A DNA stretch of 33,186 nt from Streptomyces sp. OR43 (lineage in GTDB: Bacteria > Actinomycetota > Actinomycetes > Streptomycetales > Streptomycetaceae), in contig NZ_RDBK01000029.1 in the NCBI RefSeq assembly GCF_008042275.1, positions 40,406 to 73,591 on the forward strand. The letters run 5' to 3'. Position 1 is the stretch's first letter; each line of letters opens with the position of its first letter. Below the pieces are notes generated by a model that searched no databases, was not told the origin of the DNA, and saw only the letters and a list, made by a program, of their open reading frames with translations. The position numbers were made by a program, and so were the translations under genes. This document shows, in pieces, positions 1 through 8,080 of this stretch.

Positions 1-813
1 GTCGGTGTCCTGGTCCCGCAGATCAACGCGTCGGTCTTCGCGGACACCGTTCACGCCTTCTCGACCGTCCTGGCGGCCCACGGCTACCAGATCTTCGTCG
101 GCACGACCGACTACCGGCCGGAGCACGAGGAGGACGTGCTGCGGAGTTTCCTCGGCCGGCGGCCGGACGGACTGCTCATGGTGGGAACCGACCACACCCC
201 CGGAACCCGTGCCCTGCTGGCCGCCGCTGGAGTGCCCGTCGTGGAGACCTGGGGCTGGTCGGACGATCCGGTGGACCTGCTGGTCGGCTTCTCCAACGCG
301 GCGGCGGCCGCCGCGATGGTCGGGCACCTCGTGGAACGGGGCCGGCGCAGGATCACGTTCGCCGGGCGGCACACCTCCGGGGACCCCCGGGCCGCCGAGC
401 GGCTCGACGGCTACGCGACCGCTGTCCGTGAGCTGCTGGGGACTGCTCCGCGCACGGTGGACGCGGGGCCGGAGCCCGTCACCATGGACACCGGCGTCAC
501 GCTCCTGGACCTTGTGCTGGAGCGGCATCCGGACTCGGACGCCGTGATGTTCTCCAGCGACGTCTTCGCCGCCGGTGCCCTGCAGGCGTGCGTGCGCCGG
601 GGGATCGACGTCCCCGGCACGCTGGCCCTGGCCGGGTTCGGCGACTTCGAGCTGGCCCGGCACCTCGTCCCCTCGCTCACCACCGTGGCGGTGCCCGGCA
701 CGCTCATCGGCGAGCTGGGGGCCGAGTTGCTGCTGGAGAGGATGCGCGGCACCCCGGTCGGCGTTCCGCACCGGGACGTGGGCTACCGGGTCGTCGCCCG
801 CGCAAGCTCCTGA
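1..813 (+). CDS. LacI-family repressor, gluconate GntR-like, 5'-truncated
   Basis: The frame is open from base 1, so the DNA-binding N-terminus lies outside the window; about 270 residues of effector-binding domain remain. It starts at the hinge-proximal strand (VGVLVPQINASVFAD), which resembles the equivalent strand of Escherichia coli GntR/IdnR. The later segments VMFSSDVFAAGALQACVRRG and LALAGFGDFE are the usual periplasmic-binding-protein-like ligand and dimer segments of the family. Gluconate-type members sense sugar acids, which would fit the sugar-acid operon nearby, but no ligand can be read from the sequence. The gene converges on the ThuA-like gene, with a strong hairpin between them. 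The family is certain; the target and ligand are unknown. Confidence 0.9.
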   Translation, partial: VGVLVPQINASVFADTVHAFSTVLAAHGYQIFVGTTDYRPEHEEDVLRSFLGRRPDGLLMVGTDHTPGTRALLAAAGVPVVETWGWSDDPVDLLVGFSNAAAAAAMVGHLVERGRRRITFAGRHTSGDPRAAERLDGYATAVRELLGTAPRTVDAGPEPVTMDTGVTLLDLVLERHPDSDAVMFSSDVFAAGALQACVRRGIDVPGTLALAGFGDFELARHLVPSLTTVAVPGTLIGELGAELLLERMRGTPVGVPHRDVGYRVVARASS

Positions 814-842
814 CGCACGGGTCGCCGCCGGGGCGGATCCCG

Positions 843-893
843 CTGAGGCCCGGGGCGGCCGGCGCACCGGCGGGCGGCCGCCCCGGACCTCAG
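843..893. terminator. bidirectional hairpin terminator between convergent genes
   Basis: Arms 843-861 and 875-893 are 19 bases each and pair with one mismatch around a 13-base loop. The structure sits directly after the LacI stop and overlaps the ThuA stop codon. There is no U-tract, which is common in actinomycete terminators. The position between convergent genes supports use on both strands. Confidence 0.7.
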
Positions 894-1549
894 CGTGCTG
901 CCCAGACCAGGCCCCGTTCGACCATCTTCGCGGTCTGCGGCACCTCCAGGTCCGCGACGCGGTGGCCGAGGGTGCAGACGAAGACCCGGCCGGCTCCCCA
1001 GCGGCGCGTCCACACGACGGGGAACTCGACCGGCTCGTCCCACTGGCCGCCGTCGGGGGAGAGGACCGAGGTGGCCAGCACCGTGTTCAGAGTGTCCGTC
1101 AGCACCCAGTAGTGCTCGGTGAGGACGTCGAAGTCCTCGATGCCCTGGGTGATCTGGCCGTCCCGCTCCGGCAGGGCCGTGATGCGGACGGTGAAGTCCT
1201 GGAACCCGTCCGGGTGCCACAGGAACCGTCCGCCCACCATGCGCAGATAGCGAGCGGCGGCGACATTCGTTCCGATGACGCCGCCGTGCCAGCCGGCGAA
1301 ACCCGTTCCCGCCTCCACGGCCGACACGAGCGTCGTCTCCTGGAGGAGCGTCAGTTCACCCCCGGACCATGAGTGGACGACGAGGTCGGTGGCGGCGAGC
1401 AGGTCCGCATCCTCGTACACCGAGAGGTCCTCGGCGACGGATACGTCGAACCCCGCGCGTTCGAGCCGGGGAATGAACATCCGGGTGCATCCGACCGGGT
1501 CGTGCCCCTCCCAGCCGCCGCGTACCACCAGGGCGTTGCGCTGACTCAC
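890..1549 (-). CDS. ThuA-like domain protein
   Basis: 219 residues, cytoplasmic, covering a single ThuA-like (class I glutamine-amidotransferase-like fold) domain. Recognisable segments are LVVRGGWEGHDP near the start, VVHSWSGGELT around residue 58, GTGFAGWHGG around 82, and GAGRVFVCTLGH near the end. The start is GTG at 1549, preceded by a good ribosome site (GGAGG complement at 1559-1563). ThuA proteins are found in trehalose and other sugar gene clusters, but their biochemical role is not firmly established, so no reaction is assigned. The gene diverges from the FadR-type GntR gene. An AGCGCT-centred site lies in the shared upstream region and could bind the LacI protein. Confidence 0.85.
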   Translation of the reverse strand: MSQRNALVVRGGWEGHDPVGCTRMFIPRLERAGFDVSVAEDLSVYEDADLLAATDLVVHSWSGGELTLLQETTLVSAVEAGTGFAGWHGGVIGTNVAAARYLRMVGGRFLWHPDGFQDFTVRITALPERDGQITQGIEDFDVLTEHYWVLTDTLNTVLATSVLSPDGGQWDEPVEFPVVWTRRWGAGRVFVCTLGHRVADLEVPQTAKMVERGLVWAAR

Positions 1550-1699
1550 TTCGGATTGCCTCCGTACGGTGTCGGTTGTGCCTGCGGCTCCGATGGTTCC
1601 GCTCAGCCGCTGCCGGGCGGAACCGCGCCTGGTCGATTACTGCCGGCTCCCTCAACACCCCATCCCTGAGTGCGAATTGAGGACCGGGGAGTAACCTGA

Positions 1700-1713
1700 T
1701 GCCAAGCGCTCCA
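1700..1713. promoter_or_regulatory. possible LacI-family operator
   Basis: The AGCGCT hexamer at 1704-1709 has the central CG and A/G-C/T flanks typical of LacI/GalR operators (complement reads GGAGCGCTTGG). Its place upstream of the ThuA-like gene, one gene away from a LacI repressor, is suggestive. The symmetry covers only six bases and such hexamers arise by chance in G+C-rich DNA. Confidence 0.25.
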
Positions 1714-1943
1714 GGTCTTCCTGTGGTCACGCTCCTCGGCCCGCCGTTTCCGTCCTGGCCGTGGACCGGAACCCAGTGACATGCGTCGCACCCCGCCTTC
1801 GGTCGAAGCGTGTCGCACGGTGGTGACGGGCGAATCCCGCCCCCGGGCCCTGGCCGTGCGTGCCCGAAGTGCCTTTCGCGGGCGACCGGTCCGGCCCCGG
1901 GCATGCTCTCGCTTCCGGGGCGGTGGCGTGACCGGAAACCTCA

Positions 1944-1970
1944 GTCATCACTTATGATACGAGTGATGAC
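1944..1970. promoter_or_regulatory. 27-bp palindromic operator, probable GntR autoregulatory site
   Basis: Perfect 9-base arms GTCATCACT and AGTGATGAC flank a 9-base centre that contains TATGAT (1953-1958), a good -10 element for the gntR gene starting at 2052. A GTGACC hexamer lies 19 bases upstream of that -10. Binding here would block the promoter. A 27-base site 21/27 identical to it, also palindromic, lies at 14428-14454 upstream of the enolase-superfamily operon. Confidence 0.7.
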
Positions 1971-2051
1971 CTTAGCATGTTCCGCTAGCCTTGAGCCCTC
2001 GGACAGTGGGGACCGGGCACACCTGCACACACATTGGGAGTCGCTGACCAG

Positions 2052-2801
2052 ATGAGTAACCCATCCGCGGACGCCGTTGCCGTGTCCCCCCGTCAACGGC
2101 GTCGGCCTCCCCTCGCCGCCGCCGTCGTGCAGAGCCTGGCGACGGCCATCGTGCTCGGCGAGTACCCGCCCGGAACGGCACTTCCCTCGGCGGGCGTCCT
2201 GTGCGAACAGTACGAGGTGAGCCGCACCGTCATCCGTGAGGCGACCATGGCCCTCTCCGAGAAGGGCCTCGTCGCGACGCGCCAGGGATGGGGGACGGTC
2301 GTCCTCGATCAGGAGCAGTGGAGTCTGCTCGACCCCCTGATCCTCGACGCGCTCTTCCAACGGAAGGACCGGCTGGTCTTCCTCGACAATCTGATCGAGA
2401 TCCGGACGACCCTCGAGTGCGCCATGTCCGCCCGCGCGGCGCGTCTCATGGACGACACGCAGGCGGCGGCGCTCTCGGCCAAGCTCGACGAACTCGCGGC
2501 TCTGCGAGGTGACCCGGAGGCCTACTCCCGCGCCGACATCGAGTTCCACGAGATCATCCACCGTGCGTCGCGGGACGCGTTCGGGCGCGCCATCGTGTCG
2601 AGCATCCAGGGCAAGGCCGTGCGCTACCCCCAGTACAGCGGCGATCCCACGCGTGAGCACATCGAGCTGACGCATGAGGCGCACGCACGGATCGCGGCCG
2701 CCCTGCTCGCCCAGGACGCCGACGAGGCGGCCGAGGCGATGCGGGACCACATCACGTCCTCCTGGGATCGCCGGCGACCGCTCGACACGTCCGGCGCGTG
2801 A
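2052..2801 (+). CDS. GntR-family regulator, FadR subfamily (FCD domain)
   Basis: 249 residues. An N-terminal winged helix lies at about residues 20-87 (recognition region CEQYEVSRTVIREATMALSEKGL), followed by an all-helical FCD effector domain at about 105-235 with the characteristic segments DIEFHEIIHRAS and HEAHARIAAALLAQDADEAAEAM. FCD domains bind carboxylic and sugar acids, often with a metal. I prefer the ATG at 2052, with GGGAG upstream at 2036-2040; an in-frame TTG at 2034 is an alternative. The 27-bp palindrome at 1944-1970 sits on its promoter and recurs before the sugar-acid operon at 14175, so this protein probably controls both itself and that operon. The ligand is unknown; a sugar acid made by the operon is the natural guess. 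Confidence 0.92.
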   Translation: MSNPSADAVAVSPRQRRRPPLAAAVVQSLATAIVLGEYPPGTALPSAGVLCEQYEVSRTVIREATMALSEKGLVATRQGWGTVVLDQEQWSLLDPLILDALFQRKDRLVFLDNLIEIRTTLECAMSARAARLMDDTQAAALSAKLDELAALRGDPEAYSRADIEFHEIIHRASRDAFGRAIVSSIQGKAVRYPQYSGDPTREHIELTHEAHARIAAALLAQDADEAAEAMRDHITSSWDRRRPLDTSGA

Positions 2802-2804
2802 CGT

Positions 2805-2840
2805 ACGCCGGGGCATCCGTGTGCGTGGATGCCCCGGCGT
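2805..2840. terminator. strong hairpin between convergent genes
   Basis: Perfect 14-base arms at 2805-2818 and 2827-2840 around an 8-base loop, located 4 bases after the gntR stop and 20 bases beyond the stop of the convergent beta-helix gene. It is a probable bidirectional terminator. Confidence 0.85.
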
Positions 2841-2860
2841 GAGGAGACGGCGTCACCCGG

Positions 2861-5560
2861 CTACCGGTGGACGGCGTCGGTGTCGCGGTTCGCCGGGCGG
2901 CCGATGCCCTGCGTCGTGACGCTGCGGTTCCACTCCCTGACCCAGGCAGCCCCGTACGACCGCGCCACTGAGCCGGAGGCCGAGAACCTGAGCGTGCCGA
3001 GGTCGAGGCCGGTCTCAGCCACCGAGGCGGCCAGGACAGGGCTGGTGTTGACCCGGTTGCTCCACCGCGACAGGCTGTACTGCGCTGCCGGCTCGGCGAA
3101 GTCGGCCTTCGTCTCGATGAAGCCGCAGCAGCCGACGATCACCGCGTGGTTGATCTCGACCCGCGACGGCACCCAGACCGAGTCGGGATCCTCCCACACC
3201 GTCGCGCGGCTGCAGCCGTTGGTCCCGGACGTGGTGTAGACGGCGGCCGTGCACTCCTCGCCCGTCGCGGTCACGCGTGGCACGTACCAGTCGTTGACCT
3301 CCGGATACGTGATCGGCTTTCCGTCGGAGTACTTCTGCTTCCCGTTCGTGTAGTGCGCGTGCCAGGCGGCGACGGTCCGGGGGGTCGCGCTGTACTTCTC
3401 GCCCTCGCGGACGTCGAGGAACGTGTTGTAACGGCTCTCCAGCACCCAGCTGTTGGCCAGGGGAAGGCGCGTCTCGCCGTTCTTGTGGTAGATGCCGCCG
3501 TGGCCCACGTGGTCCACCCCGATGAACACGTTGTCGTTCGCGGTGTTGCTGTGGCCGGAGTTGAAGTTGACGCCGGACTTCGCGTCGCTCACGACGTTGT
3601 GGTGGAAGCGGACTCCGGTCGCGCCGTCGTCCATGTACAGGGCGTCGTTGGAACCCCCGATCTTCTCGAAGTGGTTGTAGGCGATCTCGTTGCCGAGGTA
3701 GGTGAAGTCCCGCCCGGCGTAGACGGCCCCCATGTCGCCCGCGTTCTTCACCACGTCGTAGAAGTGGTTGTGGTTGACGCGCATGTCGTTGCCCATGATC
3801 TGCACGGCCATGTGCGGAGCGTCGTGGACGTAGTTGTACTCGAACGTGTTCCCCACGCCGTACATGTAGCCGGCCGGGGTGTACGTGGCGAGTTTGGAGA
3901 AGCGTGTGATCTCGTTGTGGCGGGCGACGTTGTTTCCGCGTTCGAGCGTGGCGCGGTCGCCGCCGCCGAGCAGTACGCCTCCGCCGCCGAGATCGTGGAG
4001 GTAGGAGTTCTGCACGACGTTGTCGTGCCCGCCCTGCACGGTCTCGTAGTCCGGCATGCTGGTGATCGTGTCCGTCGTGCGCCCGATCCGGATCGCGTCC
4101 ATGCTCACATTGGAGATGTCGACCCCGTCGATGAGGGTCCCGACGGCGTCCAGCAGCTGCACGCCGCTGATCAGCGACCCGGTCATGGCCAGGCCGCGGA
4201 CCGTCACGCCCCGGGTGCCGTCGAGCAGCATGAAGTTCTTGTCGAACGTCTGCAGCGTGGTGGTCCTGCCCTCGACCGTGCCGTTCGGGGGCCGGTAGTA
4301 GAGGACGTCGTTGTCGTGGTAGCGGTCGATGTAGTACTCGCCGGCCGTGTCCATCTCCGACAGGACGTTGAGCACCTTGACCTTGGTCCAGGAGTCCTGC
4401 GGGATGTACATGGAGGGGTACTTCGTATACAGCTGCTCGCCGCTCCACGACAGGATGCGCACCATGTCGTTGGCGTAGTTGTTGCCGAGGTAGCCCGAGA
4501 GCCAGCCCTCCGTCTCGGACTCGGTGTTGTCGATGTCCTCGATCCAGCGCGGATCCAGCTGGACCGGTACGTCGGAGTACTCGCCGAATCCGCGGGTGCC
4601 CGGATCATCCACCACGGGCACCGCCTCGGGTGCCCAGTTCCGGTAGCGGTCGCCACTGACGGCGCGGCCGCCGACGGTGAAGACGGACGGGGTCATGCGC
4701 CGCATCTCCTCCGGGCTCCAGGTGTCCCGCTGCCCGGTGTCGGGAAGGAACTGCTTCTTGTCCTCGAACTGGGCGCGGGGCGTCGTGCCGGAGCCGTTCC
4801 AGGCGCTCTCCGGCCCGAAGCGGGCGTCCGGGTCCACGTTCATCAGGTCCCGGGGGCCGTCGGCCTTCCACTTGGCTCCCGTCCCCCACAGGTGGCAGGC
4901 GGTCTCCGTGGTGGTGCACGCGTCGCCGTTCGGGTACTCGGCCAGGGTCTGGGTGCCGCCGTCGACGACGAGTTCCGGAGCGAACGGCTGCTGGACCCAG
5001 TTGAAGCCGTTCTTGTAGAGCGTGCCCGGGTCGATCCCGTGCGCGCCGAGGTCGAACACCCATACGCCGTCGCGCAGTTCCGGTGTGTTCAGACGGGTGT
5101 TGGAGGAGTACCGGGGCTCGGCGAGCGTGTCGTCCGAGAGGTCGGTGAGCCTCTGCCACCCGTCCGCCGGAAGTTCGTGCGACCCGGTCAGCGTGACCGT
5201 CTCATCGCGGTACGCAGCGTACGTCACCCATGAGTTCTCCTTGCCGCTGAGCCGGACGGTGTCGTCGAGGACGTATGTCCCGCCCCGGAGGTACACCGTG
5301 CCGCGTGCCTCGGCCGAGGTGCGGCCGGCCAGCGCGTCCCGCGCCGCCGTGATCGTCCGCAGCGGGGCATCGCGGCTCCCGCTGTTTCCGTCGTCGCCGT
5401 CCGAGGCCGACACGTAGACCGTGAGGGCCCCGGAGGAGGCCGCCTGGCCGGACGGCGCGGCCGACGCGGTGCCGGCCGCCGGCACGCCGACGCTCGTCAC
5501 CAGCGCCAGGGCGACGGAGCCCAGCAGGGTCCGCGCCGGTCGTCTCCCGGTTCGTGACAT
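2861..5560 (-). CDS. secreted right-handed beta-helix glycosidase, GH141-like
   Basis: 899 residues with a Sec signal peptide (arginine-rich start, hydrophobic 11-28, likely cleavage in TASA-AP near residue 34). The mature protein opens with LTVYVSASDGDDGNSGS..PLRTITAARDA, the entry strand of the beta-helix enzymes that include GH141, and has AGEYYID..VLYYRPPNGT in the middle. A long ladder of repeats follows, with NAGDMGAVYAGRD (Asp609) and NDALYMDDGATG (Asp644, Asp645), which I take as the catalytic-face acids by analogy. GH141 includes the RG-II 2-O-methyl-fucosidase of Bacteroides and a xylanase, so substrate cannot be fixed by family alone. The start at 5560 has GAAAGG seven bases upstream. 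The gene follows the RhaM-type mutarotase on the same strand after 292 bases that contain the ACATGT palindrome. The signal sequence and fold are clear; the family assignment is from memory of family patterns. Confidence 0.75.
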   Translation of the reverse strand: MSRTGRRPARTLLGSVALALVTSVGVPAAGTASAAPSGQAASSGALTVYVSASDGDDGNSGSRDAPLRTITAARDALAGRTSAEARGTVYLRGGTYVLDDTVRLSGKENSWVTYAAYRDETVTLTGSHELPADGWQRLTDLSDDTLAEPRYSSNTRLNTPELRDGVWVFDLGAHGIDPGTLYKNGFNWVQQPFAPELVVDGGTQTLAEYPNGDACTTTETACHLWGTGAKWKADGPRDLMNVDPDARFGPESAWNGSGTTPRAQFEDKKQFLPDTGQRDTWSPEEMRRMTPSVFTVGGRAVSGDRYRNWAPEAVPVVDDPGTRGFGEYSDVPVQLDPRWIEDIDNTESETEGWLSGYLGNNYANDMVRILSWSGEQLYTKYPSMYIPQDSWTKVKVLNVLSEMDTAGEYYIDRYHDNDVLYYRPPNGTVEGRTTTLQTFDKNFMLLDGTRGVTVRGLAMTGSLISGVQLLDAVGTLIDGVDISNVSMDAIRIGRTTDTITSMPDYETVQGGHDNVVQNSYLHDLGGGGVLLGGGDRATLERGNNVARHNEITRFSKLATYTPAGYMYGVGNTFEYNYVHDAPHMAVQIMGNDMRVNHNHFYDVVKNAGDMGAVYAGRDFTYLGNEIAYNHFEKIGGSNDALYMDDGATGVRFHHNVVSDAKSGVNFNSGHSNTANDNVFIGVDHVGHGGIYHKNGETRLPLANSWVLESRYNTFLDVREGEKYSATPRTVAAWHAHYTNGKQKYSDGKPITYPEVNDWYVPRVTATGEECTAAVYTTSGTNGCSRATVWEDPDSVWVPSRVEINHAVIVGCCGFIETKADFAEPAAQYSLSRWSNRVNTSPVLAASVAETGLDLGTLRFSASGSVARSYGAAWVREWNRSVTTQGIGRPANRDTDAVHR

Positions 5561-5622
5561 GAAGGAGCCTTTCGTTGGATTCCGTGATTCCGTCCCGGAC
5601 GCGACAGCCGGTCCTCTTCGAG

Positions 5623-5646
5623 GCGTCCCGGCGTCCCGGCGTCCCG
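5623..5646. repeat. three tandem copies of an 8-base unit
   Basis: GCGTCCCG is repeated three times without interruption in the leader of the beta-helix gene. It is too short to be a CRISPR array; it may be replication slippage or a minor regulatory element. Confidence 0.8.
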
Positions 5647-5720
5647 GCGGCCATGAGCGGACGCCGGAGAGGAGCCCGACAGCCCCTGTGCAGCCCGGGC
5701 CAGAACCGCAGGCAAACAGA

Positions 5721-5735
5721 ACATGTATGACATGT
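5721..5735. promoter_or_regulatory. ACATGT-N3-ACATGT palindrome upstream of the beta-helix gene
   Basis: Two ACATGT hexamers, each self-complementary, are separated by ATG, giving a perfect 15-base two-fold element in an A/T-richer patch between the mutarotase and beta-helix genes. It lies about 160 bases before the 5560 start. The size and AT-content suggest an operator for a GntR- or TetR-type dimer. It does not match the 27-bp sites, so another regulator is likely. Confidence 0.5.
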
Positions 5736-5852
5736 GCAGACTATGACTCCCGTTGACCCCGCACAAGCGTCGCGACAGGACCGGGCGCCGGAGACCGGGC
5801 GCGAGGGGGCGGGGCGGTGGGAGATGGCCGGGCGGAGCCCGCGGACGGCGCG

Positions 5853-6194
5853 TCAGTCCAGATGGAAGACCTCCTCCGCGTCCACCCAGCGCTCCCCGGG
5901 CTCCGCCGAGCCGAGAGGCTGCTGGCAGGGATCGGTGAGGGTCCACCACCACTGGGTCTCCGGGTCGGCGGCGACGGCGGCCATGTCGGCGTCGTAGTCG
6001 TCGCCGGTGTACTCGTAGTAGGCGAACAGTGTGTGGTCGCGCAGGAAGATGGAGTACGACGTGATGTGGGCGCGGGACAGGGTGTCCAGGACCGGCTGCG
6101 GGACCGACCGGTGCAACTCCCGGTATTTCTCTTCCTGTTCCGGGCGCAGGCGGATCACGGACGCTACACGGCGCGGGGTACGGGGGGCGGGCAT
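5853..6194 (-). CDS. RhaM-family sugar mutarotase
   Basis: 113 residues, the normal length for the RhaM (DUF718) family of 6-deoxysugar mutarotases, which interconvert alpha and beta anomers of L-rhamnose or, in some clusters, L-fucose. Visible family features are the YxxxH pair (Tyr24, His28) matching the active-site Tyr/His spacing of E. coli RhaM, the strand YSIFLRDHTLFAYYEY, and WWWTLTDPCQQPL followed by an acidic C-terminal EEVFHLD. The start at 6194 has an AAGGAG site at the usual distance. With an L-galactose/L-fucose-type dehydrogenase in the adjacent operon, the substrate could be L-fucose or L-galactose rather than L-rhamnose. It lies downstream of the transporter genes beyond a strong hairpin. 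Confidence 0.85.
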   Translation of the reverse strand: MPAPRTPRRVASVIRLRPEQEEKYRELHRSVPQPVLDTLSRAHITSYSIFLRDHTLFAYYEYTGDDYDADMAAVAADPETQWWWTLTDPCQQPLGSAEPGERWVDAEEVFHLD

Positions 6195-6282
6195 GGCGAG
6201 GCTCCTTCATGACGCGGGCCAACGGCCTCTGCCGGCCGGGCGGAAGGGCCGGGCCGGTCGGATGTGGGGGAGGAGAGGGACG

Positions 6283-6319
6283 GGCGGGGCCGGCCGGAGG
6301 ACGCCCGGCCGGCCCCGCC
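6283..6319 (-). terminator. hairpin after the transporter genes
   Basis: Perfect 15-base arms at 6283-6297 and 6305-6319 with a 7-base loop, starting 9 bases after the stop of the last permease gene. It probably ends or attenuates the sugar-acid/transport transcript before the mutarotase gene. Confidence 0.75.
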
Positions 6320-6327
6320 GTCGGGGA

Positions 6328-7170
6328 TCAGCCCTTCACGGCTCCTGCCGCGAGGCCGCTCATGACGTGACGTTGCATCACGACGAAGATCACCAGAATG
6401 GGGATCACGGCGAGCAGCAGGGTCGGGAACACCTTGGTGTAGTCCGTCGAGTACTGGCCGACGGCGGCGTACACACCGGTGGTGACGGTGTAGACGTCAC
6501 TGCCGGGGCCGAGGATCATCTGCGGACTGGCGAAGTCGTTCCACACGCTCAGGGAGTTCAGGATGAACACGGTGGCGATGATCGGCCGCATCAGCGGCAC
6601 GATGATCCGCCACAGCGTGTGGTACTTGCCGGCCCCGTCGATGGCCGCGGCCTCGTCCAGCGACCGGGGCAGCACGCGGATGTAGCCGAAGAAGACGAAC
6701 AGCGTGAACGGGATGGTGGTGGCTGTCATGAAGAGGATGAGGCCGGGCATCGTGCCCATCAGTCCCACGGCGCGGAGCACGAAGATGACCGGCACCAGGA
6801 TCACCTGGGTCGGGATGAACATCCCCGCGATGAAGAAGAACAGCAACAGCCGGGAGATCAGCTTCGGTGTGCGGGCCAGTACGTAGGCTGCGGGCGCGCA
6901 CACCACCATGGCCAGCGCGTTCACACAGAGCACCAGCGCCAGCGTGGTGCCGTAGCCCTTGAGAATGCTGAAGTCGGGGTTGTTCCACGCGTCCGCGAGG
7001 TGCTGGAACGTCGCGGTGCCGAGGTCCAGGGTGAAAGGGTTGCTGAGGATTTCCCGCTGACTCTTGAAGGCGTTGACCACCAGGAGGTACATCGGCACGA
7101 GCATGCCGAGGGACGTCAGGGTGACGAACGCCACGCGCAGGGCGGCGGCCGAGGTGGGTGTCTTCTTCAT
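6328..7170 (-). CDS. ABC sugar transporter permease, MalG type (CUT1)
   Basis: 280 residues, an inner-membrane permease subunit with about six hydrophobic segments (first at about 12-32, last near residue 260). The cytoplasmic EAA loop reads EAAAIDGAGKYHTLWRIIVPLMRP, which docks the ATPase. ATG at 7170 overlaps the stop of the partner permease by four bases (ATGA), indicating coupled translation. No ATPase gene is present, so a shared MsiK-type ATPase elsewhere in the genome is the likely energiser. The substrate is unknown; context favours a pectin-derived oligosaccharide or deoxysugar. Confidence 0.95.
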   Translation of the reverse strand: MKKTPTSAAALRVAFVTLTSLGMLVPMYLLVVNAFKSQREILSNPFTLDLGTATFQHLADAWNNPDFSILKGYGTTLALVLCVNALAMVVCAPAAYVLARTPKLISRLLLFFFIAGMFIPTQVILVPVIFVLRAVGLMGTMPGLILFMTATTIPFTLFVFFGYIRVLPRSLDEAAAIDGAGKYHTLWRIIVPLMRPIIATVFILNSLSVWNDFASPQMILGPGSDVYTVTTGVYAAVGQYSTDYTKVFPTLLLAVIPILVIFVVMQRHVMSGLAAGAVKG

Positions 7171-8078
7171 CCGATGGACTCCGCGTCGTTCTCGGCGCGC
7201 CTGCGCAGGAAGAGGACCGTGAGGGACAAGGCCGCGGCCGCGAGGATCAGCAGCACGGCCTGGGCCGATGCCAAGCCGATGTTCCGCTGGGGGAACGAGA
7301 CCGCGAGGATCGAGTAGGCGAGGGTCTTGGTCGATCCCGCGGGACCGCCCCCGGTCAGCGACACGACGACGTCGTACGTCTTCAGCAGCGAGATGCCCGA
7401 GGTGATGACGGCGACCGTCACCGTGGAAGCCAGCGATGGCCAGGTGACGGCACGGAAGGTCTGCCACCGGCCGGCTCCGTCGAGCTTCGCCGCCTCCAGC
7501 AGATCCTCCGGCACGGCCTGGAGCCCCGCCAGATACAGGATCAACTGCACGCCGAACAGGGACCAGACGATGACGAGGATCATCGACCACAGAGCCCAGT
7601 CGGGGTCGCTGAGGAAAGGCAGGCCGTCGGTTCCGACCTTCTCCAGCATGGTGTTGACCACACCCTGGGGCCCGAGGATCGCCTGCCAGAGGAAGCCGAC
7701 GACCAGCGCGCTCAGGACATGCGGGTAGAACATGACCACCCGGCCGAAGGTGTTGAACCGGTTGGTGCGCTTCAGCAGCAGCGCGAGGCCGAGCGCCGCG
7801 ACGTTGACGACGACCGCGCCCACCACGGCCACCACGGCGGTGATCACCATGGTGCCCGTCATGTCGTCGGAATCGAAGATGGTGCGGTAGTTGTCCAGCC
7901 CGATGAACTCGGGGACGCGGGTGGGGAATCCGTTGTACTCGGTGAAGCTGTAGTAGAACGCGTAGATCACCGGTACGACCAGGAGTGCGGCGTAGATCAG
8001 AACCGCGGGGACGACCATGCTGATACTGGCGCCCGCGTTGCGCCATCGCCGCTGCTTCGAGGGGAGTGTGCGTGCCAT
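7167..8078 (-). CDS. ABC sugar transporter permease, MalF/UgpA type (CUT1)
   Basis: 303 residues from the ATG at 8078. A hydrophobic first segment (VVPAVLIYAALLVVPVIYAFYYSF) is followed by five more spans and the EAA loop EAAKLDGAGRWQTFRAVTWPSLAS. The start at 8078 is two bases after the binding-protein stop. An upstream GTG at 8102 would overlap that gene by 22 bases and is less likely. It forms the membrane channel with the MalG-type protein that overlaps its 3' end. Confidence 0.93.
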   Translation of the reverse strand: MARTLPSKQRRWRNAGASISMVVPAVLIYAALLVVPVIYAFYYSFTEYNGFPTRVPEFIGLDNYRTIFDSDDMTGTMVITAVVAVVGAVVVNVAALGLALLLKRTNRFNTFGRVVMFYPHVLSALVVGFLWQAILGPQGVVNTMLEKVGTDGLPFLSDPDWALWSMILVIVWSLFGVQLILYLAGLQAVPEDLLEAAKLDGAGRWQTFRAVTWPSLASTVTVAVITSGISLLKTYDVVVSLTGGGPAGSTKTLAYSILAVSFPQRNIGLASAQAVLLILAAAALSLTVLFLRRRAENDAESIG

Positions 8079-8080
8079 GG

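Larger units (their letters stand above)
1550..2051. other. divergent intergenic region, thuA-like / gntR
   Basis: About 500 bases without a credible gene. The region holds a LacI-type candidate operator near 1700-1713 and a strong palindrome at 1944-1970 that overlaps a -10-like TATGAT facing the gntR gene. The rest shows no feature I can support. Confidence 0.6.

Noticed and set aside
3146..5233. 695-codon open frame antisense to the secreted beta-helix gene
   Set aside because: Its Val/Gly/Arg-rich low-complexity translation is the shadow of the real gene's codon use.
5623..5646. CRISPR-like repeat
   Set aside because: The units are eight bases long and contiguous, with no spacers and no cas genes nearby.
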